A stretch of DNA of 64,000 nucleotides, taken from Sipunculus nudus. Taxonomy: Eukaryota > Annelida > Sipuncula > Golfingiida > Sipunculidae. Every line of letters begins with the position of its first letter. The stretch's first letter is position 1. The position numbers and the translations under genes are program-made. The DNA lies in contig CM049318.1 of assembly GCA_026874595.1 (NCBI GenBank), positions 19,505,456-19,569,455 of the forward strand. The letters run 5' to 3'. This document shows positions 1 to 12,295 of this stretch, piece by piece. Below the pieces are notes generated by a model, which was given only the letters and a program-made list of their open reading frames with translations, was not told the DNA's origin and ran no database searches.

Positions 1-159
1 CTTGAAAGGAAAGCTGGTGTAGATTTGTGGTGAAGATACAGAATTCTGGTTTTGGAGACAAACCTGCGAGCTTCAAGTTGCACAATGATATCTGGCCTAC
101 GAGTCAGCAAGGACCTGCAAACTAAAATTCCAAATCGCCCAACCAACCTCTCATTTCTT

Positions 160-985
160 GTTAACAGCCAGGCCTTCTGTGTTCGACTGTGGGTAATAGG
201 GCTCAGTGTGATGAACTGGACAATGGTAAGTAGGTAATCTTCAGAGGACAACAGGCACGAAGTGTAGTGAACTGGACAAGGTATGGAAATAATCAGTTTG
301 CAAGGATGAATACACTACAAGCATGCGGATATTTTTCATTCTTCATGGTCAAGCCTGGGTCTGCTAACCTGGGGATGCAATGAAGCTTTTCCAGACTTTA
401 GCACCCTCCCCCCCCCCTCATTTTTACCCCATCACAAGCTGCATTTTGTGAACTTTTCTTCTCTATTCAATTTGTCTTCTCGTAGGAGGATTTTGTTCAA
501 TGAAAGTCCTTTGGTCTACCTTGTTTAATATTCTGTTGAAAGAAAAATAATCATTTTGTACTTCCTGATTTTAACGGTTTAAGAAAAATATCCAGAAGCT
601 TCTCGTCCTGCTGAGATAAACTCTTGAAATGTACACTCGTGTAAATGTTTCAAGTGACACCCATTTGGAAACTTCATCCCTCACCATGCTTGTTCTTCTC
701 AGTCCTGAATATGGTCCAATATTGAATGTAAAAATCTTATCGAAGAAATTCTTCACAAGACGCCTACCTCGAGGTCAAACCTGTTATGAAGAAGAGATTA
801 AGAGAGGAGATCCTGGCTTTACTTCTAAACCTGTCTGGGAAAGCTTGATACTGGTAATATCTTGTGGTTTAAAACCGCGCAACTGTTCTGTGGTTCCATG
901 TGAAACTGTCCTTACAGGAGGCTGAAACCTGTTATGAAAGTTGTCTAGAATACTCTTGGCTAGAATTGAAAACTGGTCCTACAAA
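160..985. repeat. First (short) copy of degenerate direct repeat, unit U
   Basis: This segment is similar over its length to 1030-1840 and partly to 3075-3625. Shared landmarks include TGATGAACTGGA (near 208 and 1064), AAGCTTTTCCAGAC followed by a C-tract (near 383 and 1241), and the block GCTTGTTCTTCTCAGTCCTG (near 690, 1530 and 3335). The offset between copies is about 860 bp. Short open frames in it are not conserved between the copies because of indels, so I do not call genes. It is probably intronic or intergenic duplicated DNA. Confidence 0.7.
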
Positions 986-1029
986 CCTTTGCTTATGCAA
1001 GAGAAGATCAGGCAAAGCATACTTGTTAA

Positions 1030-3065
1030 AACAGGCCTTCCACTGGGTAACAGGACTCAACGTGATGAACTGGATACAGGAATGTAAGTCATCTTCAGAG
1101 GACAACAGGCACAGTTTTCATGATGACCTGGACAGGTATGGTAATGATCACTTCGCAAGGATGAATACATTACAAGCATGCGGATATTTTTTTTAATTCT
1201 TCATGGTCATGCCTGGGTCTGCGAACCTGGGAATGCAATAAAGCTTTTCCAGACTTTAGCACCCCCCCCCCTCATTTTTACCCTATCACAAGCTGTATTT
1301 TGTGAAAATTCCTTCGCTTTTCAATTTATCTTCTCTTTTGTTCAATAAAAGTCCTATAGTCTACCTTGTTTAATATCCTGTTGAAAGAAAAATTATTTGT
1401 TAATTACTTCCTGATTTGAACTGTTCAAGAAAATATCCAGAAGCTTTTTGTCCTGCCGAGATAAACTCTTGAAATGTACACTCTTGTTAATATTTCAAGT
1501 AACACCCATTTGAAAACTTCATCCCTCAACATGCTTGTTCTTCTCAGTCCTGAATATGGTCCAATATTGAATGTAAAAATCTTATCAAAAGAAAATCTTC
1601 ATAAGACTCCCTACCTGGAGGTCAAACCTGTTAGGGAAAGAGCTGAAGATATCTTTGCTTTACTTTTAAACCTATTAGGGAAAACTGGCTCCTGGTAATA
1701 CCTTGTCGTTCAAACCCTGCAATGGTTCCGTGGTTCAATGTTAAACAGTCCTTCAAGGAGGCTCAAACCTGTTCTGAAAGTGGTCTAGAATTTTCTTGGC
1801 TAGATTTGAAAACTGGTCATACAAAACTGATTATGCTGACATCTTGTACTTGTCACGAGGTCATCCAGGGGGCTGTTTAAATCCAAACACTGGTATTCAT
1901 TTATTCAGCAAACTGGGAATATCCTGCGTCTTCACTTTCCTGTATAAAAATCTGGGGAAAAAATGGAATAATCAGCTCCCCTCCCCCCTCAATATAACAG
2001 ATAATTAAGGTTGGATTTTTGCTAACCATGACACTATATTTATCTCCTGAACCTCATCTGCTGAACCTTTATGTTCTTCACAATTTCATGCTGTGTTATA
2101 CATACTTCAAAACTCCTAAGTCTACCTTCAAACCATAGGGCCTTCATGTCTTTCCGTATCATCATTCCTCTTCGTACATTTTCTGACCGTCTATTTTTGA
2201 ACATTTTCCATTTTCACTGAAACCAGAAAACTTAATATTTATACCCAATAACCCTCCCCCATGAAGTTTTTGACAGTGGAACATCTCAAGCACAACTACA
2301 AGATGGGCTTTCTACATAACAGCTGGCATATGCCAGGGAACTATTAAGTAGGGTAAACATGACTCATCTTGCATCACCTAAACCATCACACAAGCAGTGA
2401 AACAATTGTGTTAAATGAAATGTGAAATGTGCTGGAAAGGTTAACAGCAGGTTCAAATACCAACAAGGAAAAGAAATCAATGCTTGCCATGATTGAGAAG
2501 AATATTTGTGACCGCATTTCAAGCACACTGGGGTCCAGGGTATGTAATTTCTCTGAAAATACACTGCAAAGTTACACCCAACCCCCCTACCTTATGTATT
2601 GCAAACCCCCTACCTTATGTATTGCAAACATCACCCTGCAAGCAGCATACTGAGATTGTGTAAATAGACTGTTACCATGATCCAAAGTACAAGAATCATG
2701 CCATTATACAAGGTTACAAGTGATGTACAAATACAGCAAATTATTACACAAAAAGATCAATAAGGCATTCAACCACGAGTTAGGAAAGTTGTGTATAAAA
2801 AAATTTCAACTAGCTTCAAAGAAATGCATACCCTTCTATTTGAACAGATTTTCTCACTAGCCCAAGCAAATACATACAGCTGCACAAGAACAAAAATTAC
2901 CTTTGTTACAACTGAAATATGCACTTTGTGACAAATTATTAAAGGTCTATTCTGCAAAAGCTCATTTGAACCATGCAATAGTAATGAAATTAAGGCTTAT
3001 TAATTAAAACAGAAAGAGTGAATGCATATAAAGGTTACCTTCAAAGCAATGCCACAGACTGAGAA
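1030..3065. repeat. Second copy of direct repeat (unit U plus unit V)
   Basis: Unit U (about 1030-1840) is followed by a second module V (about 1840-3065) that is repeated with indels at 3625-4868. Markers shared with the next copy are GATTATGCTGACATCTTGT, GGGGGCTGTTTAAATC, TTAACAGCAGGT and GAATGCATATAAAGGTT. The copy breaks off just after the sequence matching the first bases of the candidate exon at 4872 (CAATGCCAC). No coding potential is conserved between copies. Confidence 0.75.
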
Positions 3066-3074
3066 CATGCGGAA

Positions 3075-4868
3075 TGGACAAGCTGCATTTGTGAACATTC
3101 CTTCACTTTTCAATTTATCTTCTCGTAATATGATTTTGTTCAATGAAAGTCCTTTGGTCTACCTTGTTTAATTTTCTGTTGAATGGAAAATAATTGGGTT
3201 TATTTGAACTTCCTGATTTGAACGGTTTAAGACAATATCCAGAAGCTTTTTGTCCTACCGAGATGAACTCTTGAAATTTACATTTTGTTAATATTTCAAG
3301 TATCACCCATTTGAAAACTTCATCCCTGAACATGCTTGTTCTTCTCAGTCCTGAATATGGTCCAATATTGAATGTAAAAATCTTATCAAAAATTCTTCAC
3401 AAGACTCCTACCTGGAGGTCATACCTGATATGGAAAGAGCTGAAGAGATGAGATCTTTGCTTTACTTCTTAACCTGTCAGGGAAAACTGGTTCCTGGTAA
3501 TACCTTGTCTTTCAAACCCTGCAATCTTTCTTGGTTCCATGTTAAACAGTCCTTCAAGGAAGTTAAACCTGTTATAATGTGGTCTAGATTTGAAAACCAG
3601 TCATACAAACTGATTATGCTGACATCTTGTTCTTGTCAGTTCATCCCGGGGGCTGTTTAAATCGTAACACTGGTATTCATTTATTCAGCCAACTGGAAAT
3701 ATCCTGCGTCTTCACTTTCCTGTATAAAGATCTGGGGAAAAAGAATAATCAGCTCCCATCCCCCCTCAACAATCTTGGTTTGAAAAGTTTTGCTCACCAT
3801 GACAATGTATATTAATCTCCTGAACCTCATCTGCTGAACCTTCAAGTTCTTCACAATTTCAAAAGTTCATGTTGTGTGTTATACATACTTCAAAACTTCC
3901 TTTTGAAATTTGGATTCTACCCTCAAACAATAGGGCCTTCATGTCTTTCAGTATCATCATTCCTCTTCTTACATTTACTGAACGTCTTATTTGAACATTT
4001 TCACTGAAACCAGAAATTTTCTAATATTTATACCCTACAACCCTCCCCCCCAATTTAGTTTTTGACACTGGACCATCTCAAGCACAACTACAAGATTGGC
4101 TATCTACATGACAGCTGGCATATCTATTATATCACAGAACTTAATATGAGTTATTAGCCCCATAAGGTTTGCTAAAAGAACTTAGGATAAACATGACTCA
4201 TCTTGCATCAGCTAAACCATTACACAAGCAGTGAGACAATTTACTTGAAATGCAACTAGTACACGATAGGTTAACAGCAGGTACAAATACCGACAAGGAA
4301 AAGAAATCAATGCTTGCCATGATTGAGAAGAACAAATTTGTGACCGCATTCCAAGCACACTGGGTTCCAGGTTATCAAAGTTCTCTGAAAATACACTGCA
4401 AAGTTACACCCAACCCCCCTACTTTATGTATTGCAAACATCACCCTGCATGCAGCATACTGAGATTGTTAACATGCCTGTATACTAATAATCACAGACTG
4501 TTACCCGGATCCAAAGTAGTATCATGCCATTATACAAGGTTACACGTGTTGTACAAATACAGCAAATTATTACACATCAATTAGGCATTCCACCACGAGT
4601 TAGGAAAGTATACACGTGTATAAAATAAATGAAATTTTAACCAGCTACAAAGAAAAAGGCATACCCTTCTATTTGAACAGATTTTCTCACTAGCCCAAGC
4701 ATTTACAGCTGCACAAGAACAAAAATTACCTATGTTACAATGTAATTTGCACTTTCTGACAAATTATGAAAGGTCTATTCTGCAAAAGCCCATTTGTACT
4801 ATGCAATAGGAATGCAATTTAGGGTTCATTTAACACAGAAAAGTGAATGCATATAAAGGTTGCCTTCA
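3075..4868. repeat. Third copy of direct repeat (U plus V)
   Basis: This copy is a head-to-tail partner of 1030-3065 at an offset of about 1.8 kb, with many small indels and substitutions, so the duplication is not recent. It runs straight into the candidate terminal exon beginning at 4872, suggesting that an intron plus the edge of an exon was duplicated. Confidence 0.75.
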
Positions 4869-5017
4869 AAGCAATGCCACCGACTGCTGAGAAAAAGCTG
4901 AACTCACAAAAAGATCCTAACTGGCTCACAAAGGTGGTGCTGGGCATCAGAAGAAGACAACTGTTGCAGTGCAAGGAGATTTTGGCAAACACTAGTGCAT
5001 ATGATTGGGCAAAATAA
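4847..5017 (+). CDS. Candidate last coding exon or small ORF, product not recognised
   Basis: An open frame runs from ATG 4847 to TAA 5015-5017 (56 codons). The most coding-like part starts at ATG 4874 (MPPTAEKKLNSQ...) and is charged, ending in SAYDWAK. A possible splice acceptor (TTGCCTTCAAAG) ends at 4871. A poly(A) signal AATAAA lies at 5243-5248, 226 bases after the stop, as expected for a terminal exon. The duplicated copy near 3046 keeps the acceptor and first bases and then diverges, so only this copy is intact. The opposite strand has a 72-codon hydrophobic frame, which I treat as a shadow. No family was recognised and upstream exons were not found, so this could be a chance frame. 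Confidence 0.35.
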   Translation: MHIKVAFKAMPPTAEKKLNSQKDPNWLTKVVLGIRRRQLLQCKEILANTSAYDWAK

Positions 5018-5270
5018 GCCAAGGCTGGAGACAACACAAGATGACCTTCATTGTCCGCGATTCTTGCTCACAGGCAGTTTGAACACAACCAGTGTACACC
5101 AGGGACATGCAACGGAATCTGAAATCAAGCTCCACACAGTTTTTGCATCCCCCCCTCTCCATTTACCAGTTTGTAATTGTTACAATGATGCAGTTTTGAA
5201 AACCATTTGTTTCAAGATCCATGTTGTATAAACATTCTGAATAATAAACCTGTTTATTTTATTAATATTA
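5018..5270 (+). other. Possible 3' UTR with poly(A) signal
   Basis: The stretch follows the stop at 5015-5017 and contains AATAAA at 5243-5248. If the upstream exon is real, cleavage would be expected around 5260-5275. It holds no open frame of its own. Confidence 0.3.
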
Positions 5271-6462
5271 CACTGATAAGAACCTGTAAAACAACCTTCC
5301 TACTGGTATTCCATAAGGTTACATAATTTTCATTGAATGTATTTTCCCCGTTTATGATACAGTTCTCATTTGCAAACAAAAAAGGCAGATATATAAAATG
5401 TTGAGTGTCAAACAGTTACAGGAGAAAAAGAAAATATTTGGTTGCACTTACAAGTGATTTTCATTTAAAATTCTGTACAGACTGACCACTGACCACTGGA
5501 AGCTTCTGTTCTGAAGGGTGGCTCACTTGTCACAGTTTAGGTTTAACACCACAATTTATTTCGTGCAGACCCATGACCTGAAATGATAATACAACTGCCC
5601 CCATCCCCACAACTGAAGTTAAAAGTGTACCATCACTTTAGTACCATTACTTTGTTGCTAATATTTTCAATTCCTGTTGCAACCTTTTTTTCACTTTATT
5701 TTCCTTTCCTTGAACCATGTAATTGCTTAATTTATACAGATTCATATTATTTTCAGATTTGTAGAAATATCTTTGACAAGAATTTCAATGCATTCACACA
5801 GCTCTGTTACACAAACTGATGCAATCAGTAAGAAAGGAAAACATTTTAGAACCTTTTACATAGGCTGGATATACACACAAGGCTGGATGTACACACTACT
5901 AGTAAACCACAAACTTGAAACCTACCACGTTTGTATTGTGCATGGCACCTGTATAGTTCACTGGATCCGTACCTATGTCAGGCACCACTACTTTGATCTT
6001 CCAAACTTTGTGACCATTCGCAGGTACTTTTCAGATGCTAGTGGGTAGTACTGCTTGTTTGACCTGTTTAACATACTAAAAACTTCCTCCCACAAAACCA
6101 ATAATAAAGATAACTCATTTTCCAACTATGTAACTCATTTTTCAACTTTGTTATACAAAAAACATACATTCCCCCCCCCCCCCCCTTGAGGTTTCATCTG
6201 TATCACTTTTTCATAACACAAGTATTCCTCATTACATAGTACTGTTGATGTCAATGTTAGTCTTGTTGGATGTCAAAATTAATCTTGCTGTTCATTTTTT
6301 TTTTTACATTTGGCTTCCTTTTTAATCCTATTATTTTCTAAAATGATGTTGACACATTACCAGAAGTTGACACATTACCATTATTAGTACAAGGATTTAT
6401 AAAGGCTATCACACAGTTAAAATTAACTTGCCCAATGTAACAATTTTGTGGACCTGGTGCAG
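5271..6462. other. AT-rich non-coding stretch with a C-tract
   Basis: No gene is supported here. A run of about 15 C lies at 6171-6185. A 43-codon minus-strand open frame at 5899-6030 ends in a stop, but its acceptor is poor and the other two frames are also partly open, so I do not call it. The 91-codon plus frame at 5773-6048 overlaps it and has no splice or composition support. Confidence 0.5.
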
Positions 6463-6608
6463 AGGATCTGGGACATCACGCGGCAGCTATCTTCGAGCAA
6501 CATGACTACTGGCCAGCAGTGTGAGAGGGTGACACTGAGGAGCCCATTGGTTGGACCTGTGTAACAATGAGACCCTCCCACATGCCCCACAACACAGACA
6601 AGAAAAAG
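6463..6608 (+). pseudogene. Coding-like exon with an in-frame TGA, product not recognised
   Basis: An exon-like segment lies between an acceptor (TGGTGCAG, ending 6462) and a good donor (AAG|GTAGGT at 6609). It is distinctly richer in GC than its surroundings. One frame reads DLGHHAAAIFEQHDYWPAV, then TGA at 6522-6524, then EGDTEEPIGWTCVTMRPSHM and on to DKKK at the donor. The amino-acid composition looks protein-like on both sides of the stop. The other frames also contain stops. It could be a decayed exon, a gene whose acceptor lies just after the TGA, or chance. In phase 0 it would join an acceptor at 6948 (TTCTTGTAG) and terminate at 6991-6993. Confidence 0.25.
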
Positions 6609-7405
6609 GTAGGTCAAATAATTTACAAGTATATTCAGTAATTATCAATGAATGTTCAGTCATGTGACTGTCAATGACTGTCAATACTATATAATTTAAG
6701 TTAATCTTCTCACATGATAAAGAAAAAGTGTCCTAACAGTGTGTTCACTTCAGTCTAGTTGAATTCTCCCAGATCTCTTATTTTTTATTAACAGATTAGA
6801 AAAGGATTATCTCCATGTTATAGCTGCATTTGATTAAAGTTCTTTTAAGGGAATTTCAAATAATTCTTATATATGGAATTTCAAATAATTCTTATTATAT
6901 ATATGGGTAATATGAAAAATAAGGATATTCACATTAGTGTTCTTGTAGGTTACTGAAACCTTGTTCCACGGCATGGCTTCATCTTCACATTGATTCAGTA
7001 TTCATGGACCTGTCACACGAAATACACCTCGCACCCCAAAGTTATGACCCACCGAATACAAACGTCAAACCAAGACCAGTTGTTTATAATGAACAAATCA
7101 TATTTTTTAAATTCACATCTAATGATATATGATTAAAAATAATCTCATTATCTGATCATAAACTTGTTGGTAAGGTTTTTTCTTTACATTTTTAATGTTT
7201 TGATACAAAATCATATTTTATGCAGATAATTATAAAAAAATACAATTAAAACAATTTATCCTTCAACAGATTTTGTAACTACAAAGATTTTAAATTCCAG
7301 AAACACTGAACTTATGTACATGACATTAAAATTAACTTAAAACATTCTATCATTAGCTTACTGTACTTAACTGGTCAATACTTTCTATTGCCTTTGTAGA
7401 CAGTT
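6609..7405. other. AT-rich interval with one weak exon candidate
   Basis: A strong polypyrimidine acceptor (TTCTTGTAG) ends at 6948 and is followed by GC-richer sequence to about 7080 that is open in one phase for some 40 codons, without a good donor. The rest is A/T-rich with no feature seen. Confidence 0.3.
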
Positions 7406-7480
7406 TCAACTCATCTGGTACCTCTGGACTTTATTCGAGTGCTCGATCTCCAGGGCCCACAACAGTATTTGGGAGAAAGC
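7406..7480 (-). CDS. Possible terminal exon of a small minus-strand gene (exon 3 of model)
   Basis: On the minus strand a textbook acceptor (TTTCTTCATTTTCACCAG) ends at 7481. It is followed by a phase-0 frame reading AFSQILLWALEIEHSNKVQR and then YQMS, with TGA at 7408-7406. Joined to the candidate exons at 9512-9578 and 31621-31667, all phases agree and give a 62-residue product. The same bases can be read as a plus-strand exon (acceptor at 7399, donor GTGAAA at 7484), so the strand is not settled. No family was recognised and there is no transcript evidence. Confidence 0.25.
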   Translation of the reverse strand, partial: AFSQILLWALEIEHSNKVQRYQMS

Positions 7481-7483
7481 CTG

Positions 7484-9505
7484 GTGAAAATGAAGAAAGG
7501 CATTCCACTACCCCCCACATCTACTGGTTGACCAAATACCAAAATGAAATTCTTTCATTTAATCAATTTCTCACTTATTTACATGCTCTTTATATTTCAA
7601 GAGTAAATACTTTAATATTCTAATATTCAAAATTTAACACTCATTATACCAAATTATACAAAATATCTTTATCTAAACAAATGATTTAACAAATTTAAAA
7701 TATTTTATCATTGATTATTATTACTTATTTTACACAACTATCTTGATTTAAACATCTGCTCTGACAAATTTATAATTATCACATTATTAATTGCAGTAAT
7801 AAGTCTTGAGATTAAAAAAAAGCAATATGATTATCAGTGAACTATACAACCTGTTGCTGATGACAGACGCACTCAAAAACAATAAAATCAAATCTTTCCT
7901 TCAGTACACAATTGGGAATACTGCCTTGCCATATCTGATGATCATACCCTTTTGACCTGTCAAGAACTATACACAGATGCCCTCCCCGAAAAGTGACAAA
8001 CATAATACGAAAGACATTTACACTAGCAAAGGCTCCACTAAATTGTGCACAAGAACAAGTGACAAAGTACTACCATTAAGCAATAAAATTAAAATGCAGT
8101 GATATATTGCTGTACAGCAACCTCCCATTATTTAAACAAACCTTAACATTCAACTAAATTCTCATCAGAGGGTACATACATTTATACCAACTATCAGTAA
8201 TTTAGACAGACAAGACATTTATATTAGACATTTATATTAATATATTATAATAAATTAAAATTAATTCTGCTATTAACCCATTCGGTCCACGAGTATTCAC
8301 ATGAAGACAGGTTCCTTTTCCATTCTTAACAAACATGTGCAATTAGATGCATAGAACTTTTATAAGCTATGACAAGCATCTATAAATAGCACAGACTGAA
8401 CAATAGACATGCTATTATAAATTGAAAAATTTGCTACCATCAGATTTGAGTAGATCAAGTGCATGCAATACACCTGTGCTAATCAGAAAAAACTAAAAAA
8501 TAACTACTCGCCCAGCTGCACCACATACCTGCATGTCATCTCAAATACACTGAAGGGTTCCACAGGTAAATCATGAAAAAGCATCCAGCTCCAAGGATTA
8601 ACAGTGCTACACATGTGAGGCTCTCACTAGGTAGTATCAGGAAAAGACAGCCAAAACCACAACATTTCATCATACTTTACTCTCCAAATTCTTGAAACTC
8701 CAGTTCACTTCAATGAGAACATCTCAAAACACATAGGCAACACGAAAGTTAAAATCAAGAGTTATGGCTATTTTAAGCTTGTGCTAGACAACAGGTAAAA
8801 GCAAAATATTATTATTTAAGGAAAACATGCACACAAAATTGTACTATTTTGCTTCTTAATCCACATGGAAGTTAAGGGCTAAGTGAACAAATGTATTGAG
8901 ACCATAATTCAATCAGCTATTCTTCAATTTTAGTGTTTTTATAGATCAATGCTACATCATTTTATAATTCACACAATAAACACCCTAGGTAAGTTCAAAA
9001 ATAAAACATTGAACAGAACCAAGACATTCTCTCTTGTAATTAAATATTAAATTGTTTTCATAAAAAAAAATAAAAAGGAACTATCACTCACTCAAGATTT
9101 GGGAAGCGAATGCACAATGCCAGGAAATTGAACATAAAATGACTGAAAAATTGAGGCCACCCCACCTCTTGATTCTTGGTTTCTGACTGCCATATCTTGA
9201 TCTGTGTATACAGAAGAGTAAACGCCCCACATACCCCATAGTGATGTATTCCCCTTAACATGAAATTATATTCTCCATAACATGAAATTATATATTGATA
9301 TCTTACAAGTATTACACTATTCTAACCATTACCTTTTTTAACAAATAAATGATCAAACTTGATTAATGTGGATTATAATTTATGTCAGAATATATTACCT
9401 TGATGCAAAACCTCAATTTTTTATCCAAGCTTAAAGAAGCACTATCCATGTATATAAAAATTTGGTTACATGTATATCAACATTTGTTTTAACAAAAGCT
9501 TGGTA
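7484..9505. other. AT-rich non-coding stretch, no supported gene
   Basis: Mostly A/T-rich sequence. A minus-strand frame about 78 codons long, without a well-placed ATG, spans roughly 7845-8079, and a plus-strand acceptor-like TTTCCTTCAG ends at 7904. Neither has a matching donor or recognised product. No repeats with clear ends were seen. Confidence 0.5.
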
Positions 9506-9511
9506 CGTTAC

Positions 9512-9578
9512 AGATGTTGTGGGCAGCTTCTTCACTGGAGGACTTTCAGGACATTTTTCAGCTTCAATTCTAACAGAC
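9512..9578 (-). CDS. Possible internal exon of a small minus-strand gene (exon 2 of model)
   Basis: On the minus strand an acceptor TTGTTCTTCTTAAG ends at 9579. The 67-nt exon reads (G)SVRIEAEKCPESPPVKKLPTTS, and a donor GTAACG follows at 9511. Its entry phase (one base completing a codon) matches the exit phase of the start exon at 31621-31667, giving an Arg codon across the junction. It is charged, Pro-rich and probably disordered. The donor is weak, and a plus-strand reading with an acceptor at 9512 also exists. Confidence 0.3.
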
Positions 9579-9734
9579 CTTAAGAAGAACAATGCAGTTT
9601 AAAGAGTCCCTCCCCCCACACAGAGAAAGCATTAATGATAAAAGTATCAAAGCACTAAAAACACTATTGTAAGGAATATTATTACTTTTTCTAATTACCA
9701 ATAACACATTACAGATCATGTTTAAGTACTCAAT

Positions 9735-10690
9735 AATTGAATGGTATCAATAATGACAGAATGACATCAGTATCAAGAATCATATTGCTCAAGGCAAACC
9801 ATACTTTTTTTTGAAACCATCTAGAACCATATTGCTCAGAAAAACCATACTTATTTTTACATTGCCAAGAAACCATTAACTCTGGTGCACTGTATGCATA
9901 GCCTAACTTTTGCTCAATTTACTGGTAGTTAACACCTTACTGCATTGAAATGGCAATTCTGGTCTTGTACTTCCTCACAGAACTTGAAAATATGTTCACT
10001 GGTTACCGTGTAACACTTGTGACTGTCCAAAATTTTCACTGAAGATCACCACAAGGTAAAAAGAGTTGCAGACTGTCAGTTTGGCCTGAGAAACAGAACA
10101 TAGTACCCTCCCCCCTTTTATGTTGAAAAAAAAAACAGGTTTGGTTAGTGAAAACTGTCAGTAAATAAATTTTGATTACTTTTACACTGTAAACAGTGCT
10201 ACTTTTTTGCAATTGGATCTGCAGAATCAAACATTACACAGATCAGCCTGATCACTTATGTAATTACTTATTTACTTGGTGTTTGTCAAAAACTGGTATT
10301 TGCAACAATTTGTCAGAAATAAACATATCATAGTTAAGATGTAGGATTATCTGTTCAGGTCGAACCCTGGCTCTCTAAAAACCACATTTCCTTGCCTTTA
10401 AACTGCTGTTCAACTCTCCACCTTACAAGACCCCAGCACCAATGCAGCTCCTACACTCTTTACAGATTCTGGTATCCCTTGACACCTAGACCAACTAAAC
10501 AGAGCAAACCACACAACCACAAACAACACATGATTCAAATATTAAAAAAAAATTATTTTCATTGTTATACCCAAATAAATTGTTTACCATAAATCCCAGG
10601 GGTTTGTAATGGGGAAACAGCCCTTGATTACAAACATTTAAAGATTATCTGGAAATTTCAAGAATTAAGGGATAAAATTTCAGATGAATA
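9735..10690. repeat. Tandem duplication, copy 1
   Basis: Similar to 10691-11710 at a spacing of about 955-1030 bp. Shared landmarks include TTGCTCAAGGCAAACCATAC, CACTTGTGACTGTCCAAAAT, and CAACTCTCC(A)CCTTA followed by ACCCCAGCACC. The TTGCTCA...CCATAC phrase is itself iterated two to three times inside each copy. The copies differ by many substitutions and indels, so the event is old. Frames in it are not conserved. Confidence 0.8.
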
Positions 10691-11710
10691 ACTGAATGGT
10701 ATAAATAATGACATCAGTATTAAGAATCATATTGCTCAAAGCAAACCATACTTTTTTACATTGTCCAGAAACCTTCTGAATCATATTGCTCAAGGCAAAC
10801 CATACTTTTTTACATTGTCAAGAAACCATCTAGAAAACAAACAATACTTTTTTTAGATTGCCAAGAAACCAGTAACTCTGGTGCACTGTGTGCATAGTAA
10901 CAGGTTTTGCTCACATTACTGGTAGTTAACATCTTACTGCATTGAAATGGCAGTTCTGGTCTTGTACCTCCTCACAGAACTTGGAAAATATGTTCCCTGG
11001 TTACCGGGTAACACTTGTGACTGTCCAAAATTTTCACTGAAGATCACCACAGGATAAACAGTTGCAGACTGTCAGATTGGCCTGAGAAACAGAACAAAGA
11101 GTACCCTCCCCCCTTATATGATAGGAAAAAAAAACAATGTTAAGAAAACCTGGTAAAGAGAAATGTCAGTAAATAAATTTTGATTACTTTTACACTATTA
11201 CAATGGACTACTTTTATGTAAACAGTAACAGCATAAATGCTATTTTTTTCTGTCTTAAGAGATGCACGATCAAACATTAAATAGATCAGCTTGATCACTT
11301 ATTTAATTAGTTATTCACTTTGTGCGTGTCAAACGCTTGTATTTGCTTCAATTTTTCACATAAACATATCATAGTTATGATGTAGGCTTATCTGTTCAAG
11401 TTGTCTAAAAACTACATTTCCTTGCCTTTTAACCACTGTTCAACTCTCCATCTTATAGGACCCCAGCACCAGTGCAGCTCCTACACTCAATGCAGAATTC
11501 AGATTCCTTTGACACCTGGACTAACTAAACAGAGCAAACCACCCAACCACAAACAGCATATTTTCATTCAAATGTATAAAAAAAAATTAATTATTGTGCC
11601 CAGATAATTTTTACCAAGGGTTTGTAATGGAAAATAACACCTCAAAGAATTACAAACATTAAAAGATCATCCCTAAATTTCAAGAATTTTGGGATAAAAT
11701 TACAGCTTAA
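10691..11710. repeat. Tandem duplication, copy 2
   Basis: Head-to-tail partner of 9735-10690. The start GAATGGTATAAATAATGACA matches the start of copy 1. The end block GGGTTTGTAATGG, with the following ACAAACATT..AAAGAT.AT, matches the end of copy 1. It contains no supported gene. Confidence 0.8.
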
Positions 11711-12295
11711 TATTAATAGGGTTAAAGAGCAGCTCTGGTGGCTACACATTATCTAGTTCTCTTTGACCAGAATTAATTTGTGGCCTATATATTCCACTGG
11801 TTATTAATTTACATTCTGATTACATATCCAACCAGACAAAACATTACTTGCTCCATATTCGGTCATCCTAATGATGATTTGAACTCTTCCATTCTGATGC
11901 TTAGAACTGTTCACAGATTAGTCCTATCACTTCTTGATTGACTATAACAATGTGACATTATCCTCTCCCCAGGAAATCCTTGCCCAAGTATGCCTTAACT
12001 GAGCAACTCATGATGGAACATCTACTGGACAGGGAAACTTGTCTGATACTAGGGTCGTCAAGGTGCTGCAGGATTCTGGCTGGTTCGGATACCAGCTTAA
12101 TACTTCTTTCCCCATTAGTAGATATGTAAGTTAAACTTACTTCCCTGAAATCAAGATAAAACGTGAAAATACCCCGAGAAAGCAGTCGGGTGGTACACTA
12201 CACACAAATCCTCTACAGCAATTTTTCCACAAAGCTAACTGGTAGTTACCACTTAAACCCAGGACAAGATTCATTTACTTCTTTGTTAAAAATTT
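11711..12295. other. Unannotated spacer
   Basis: Nothing recognised. The sequence has ordinary composition and lies between the tandem duplication and the 5' end of a pearl/HINE-like element. No open frame, repeat or splice pair could be supported. Confidence 0.5.

Noticed and set aside
6522-6524. TGA as a selenocysteine codon
   Set aside because: No SECIS-like structure was identified and the exon itself is uncertain. Simple decay is a more economical explanation.
7845-8079. 78-codon minus-strand open frame that looks protein-like
   Set aside because: The neighbouring frames in the same region look equally plausible, there is no good acceptor/donor pair, and similar frames occur by chance in the ORF background.
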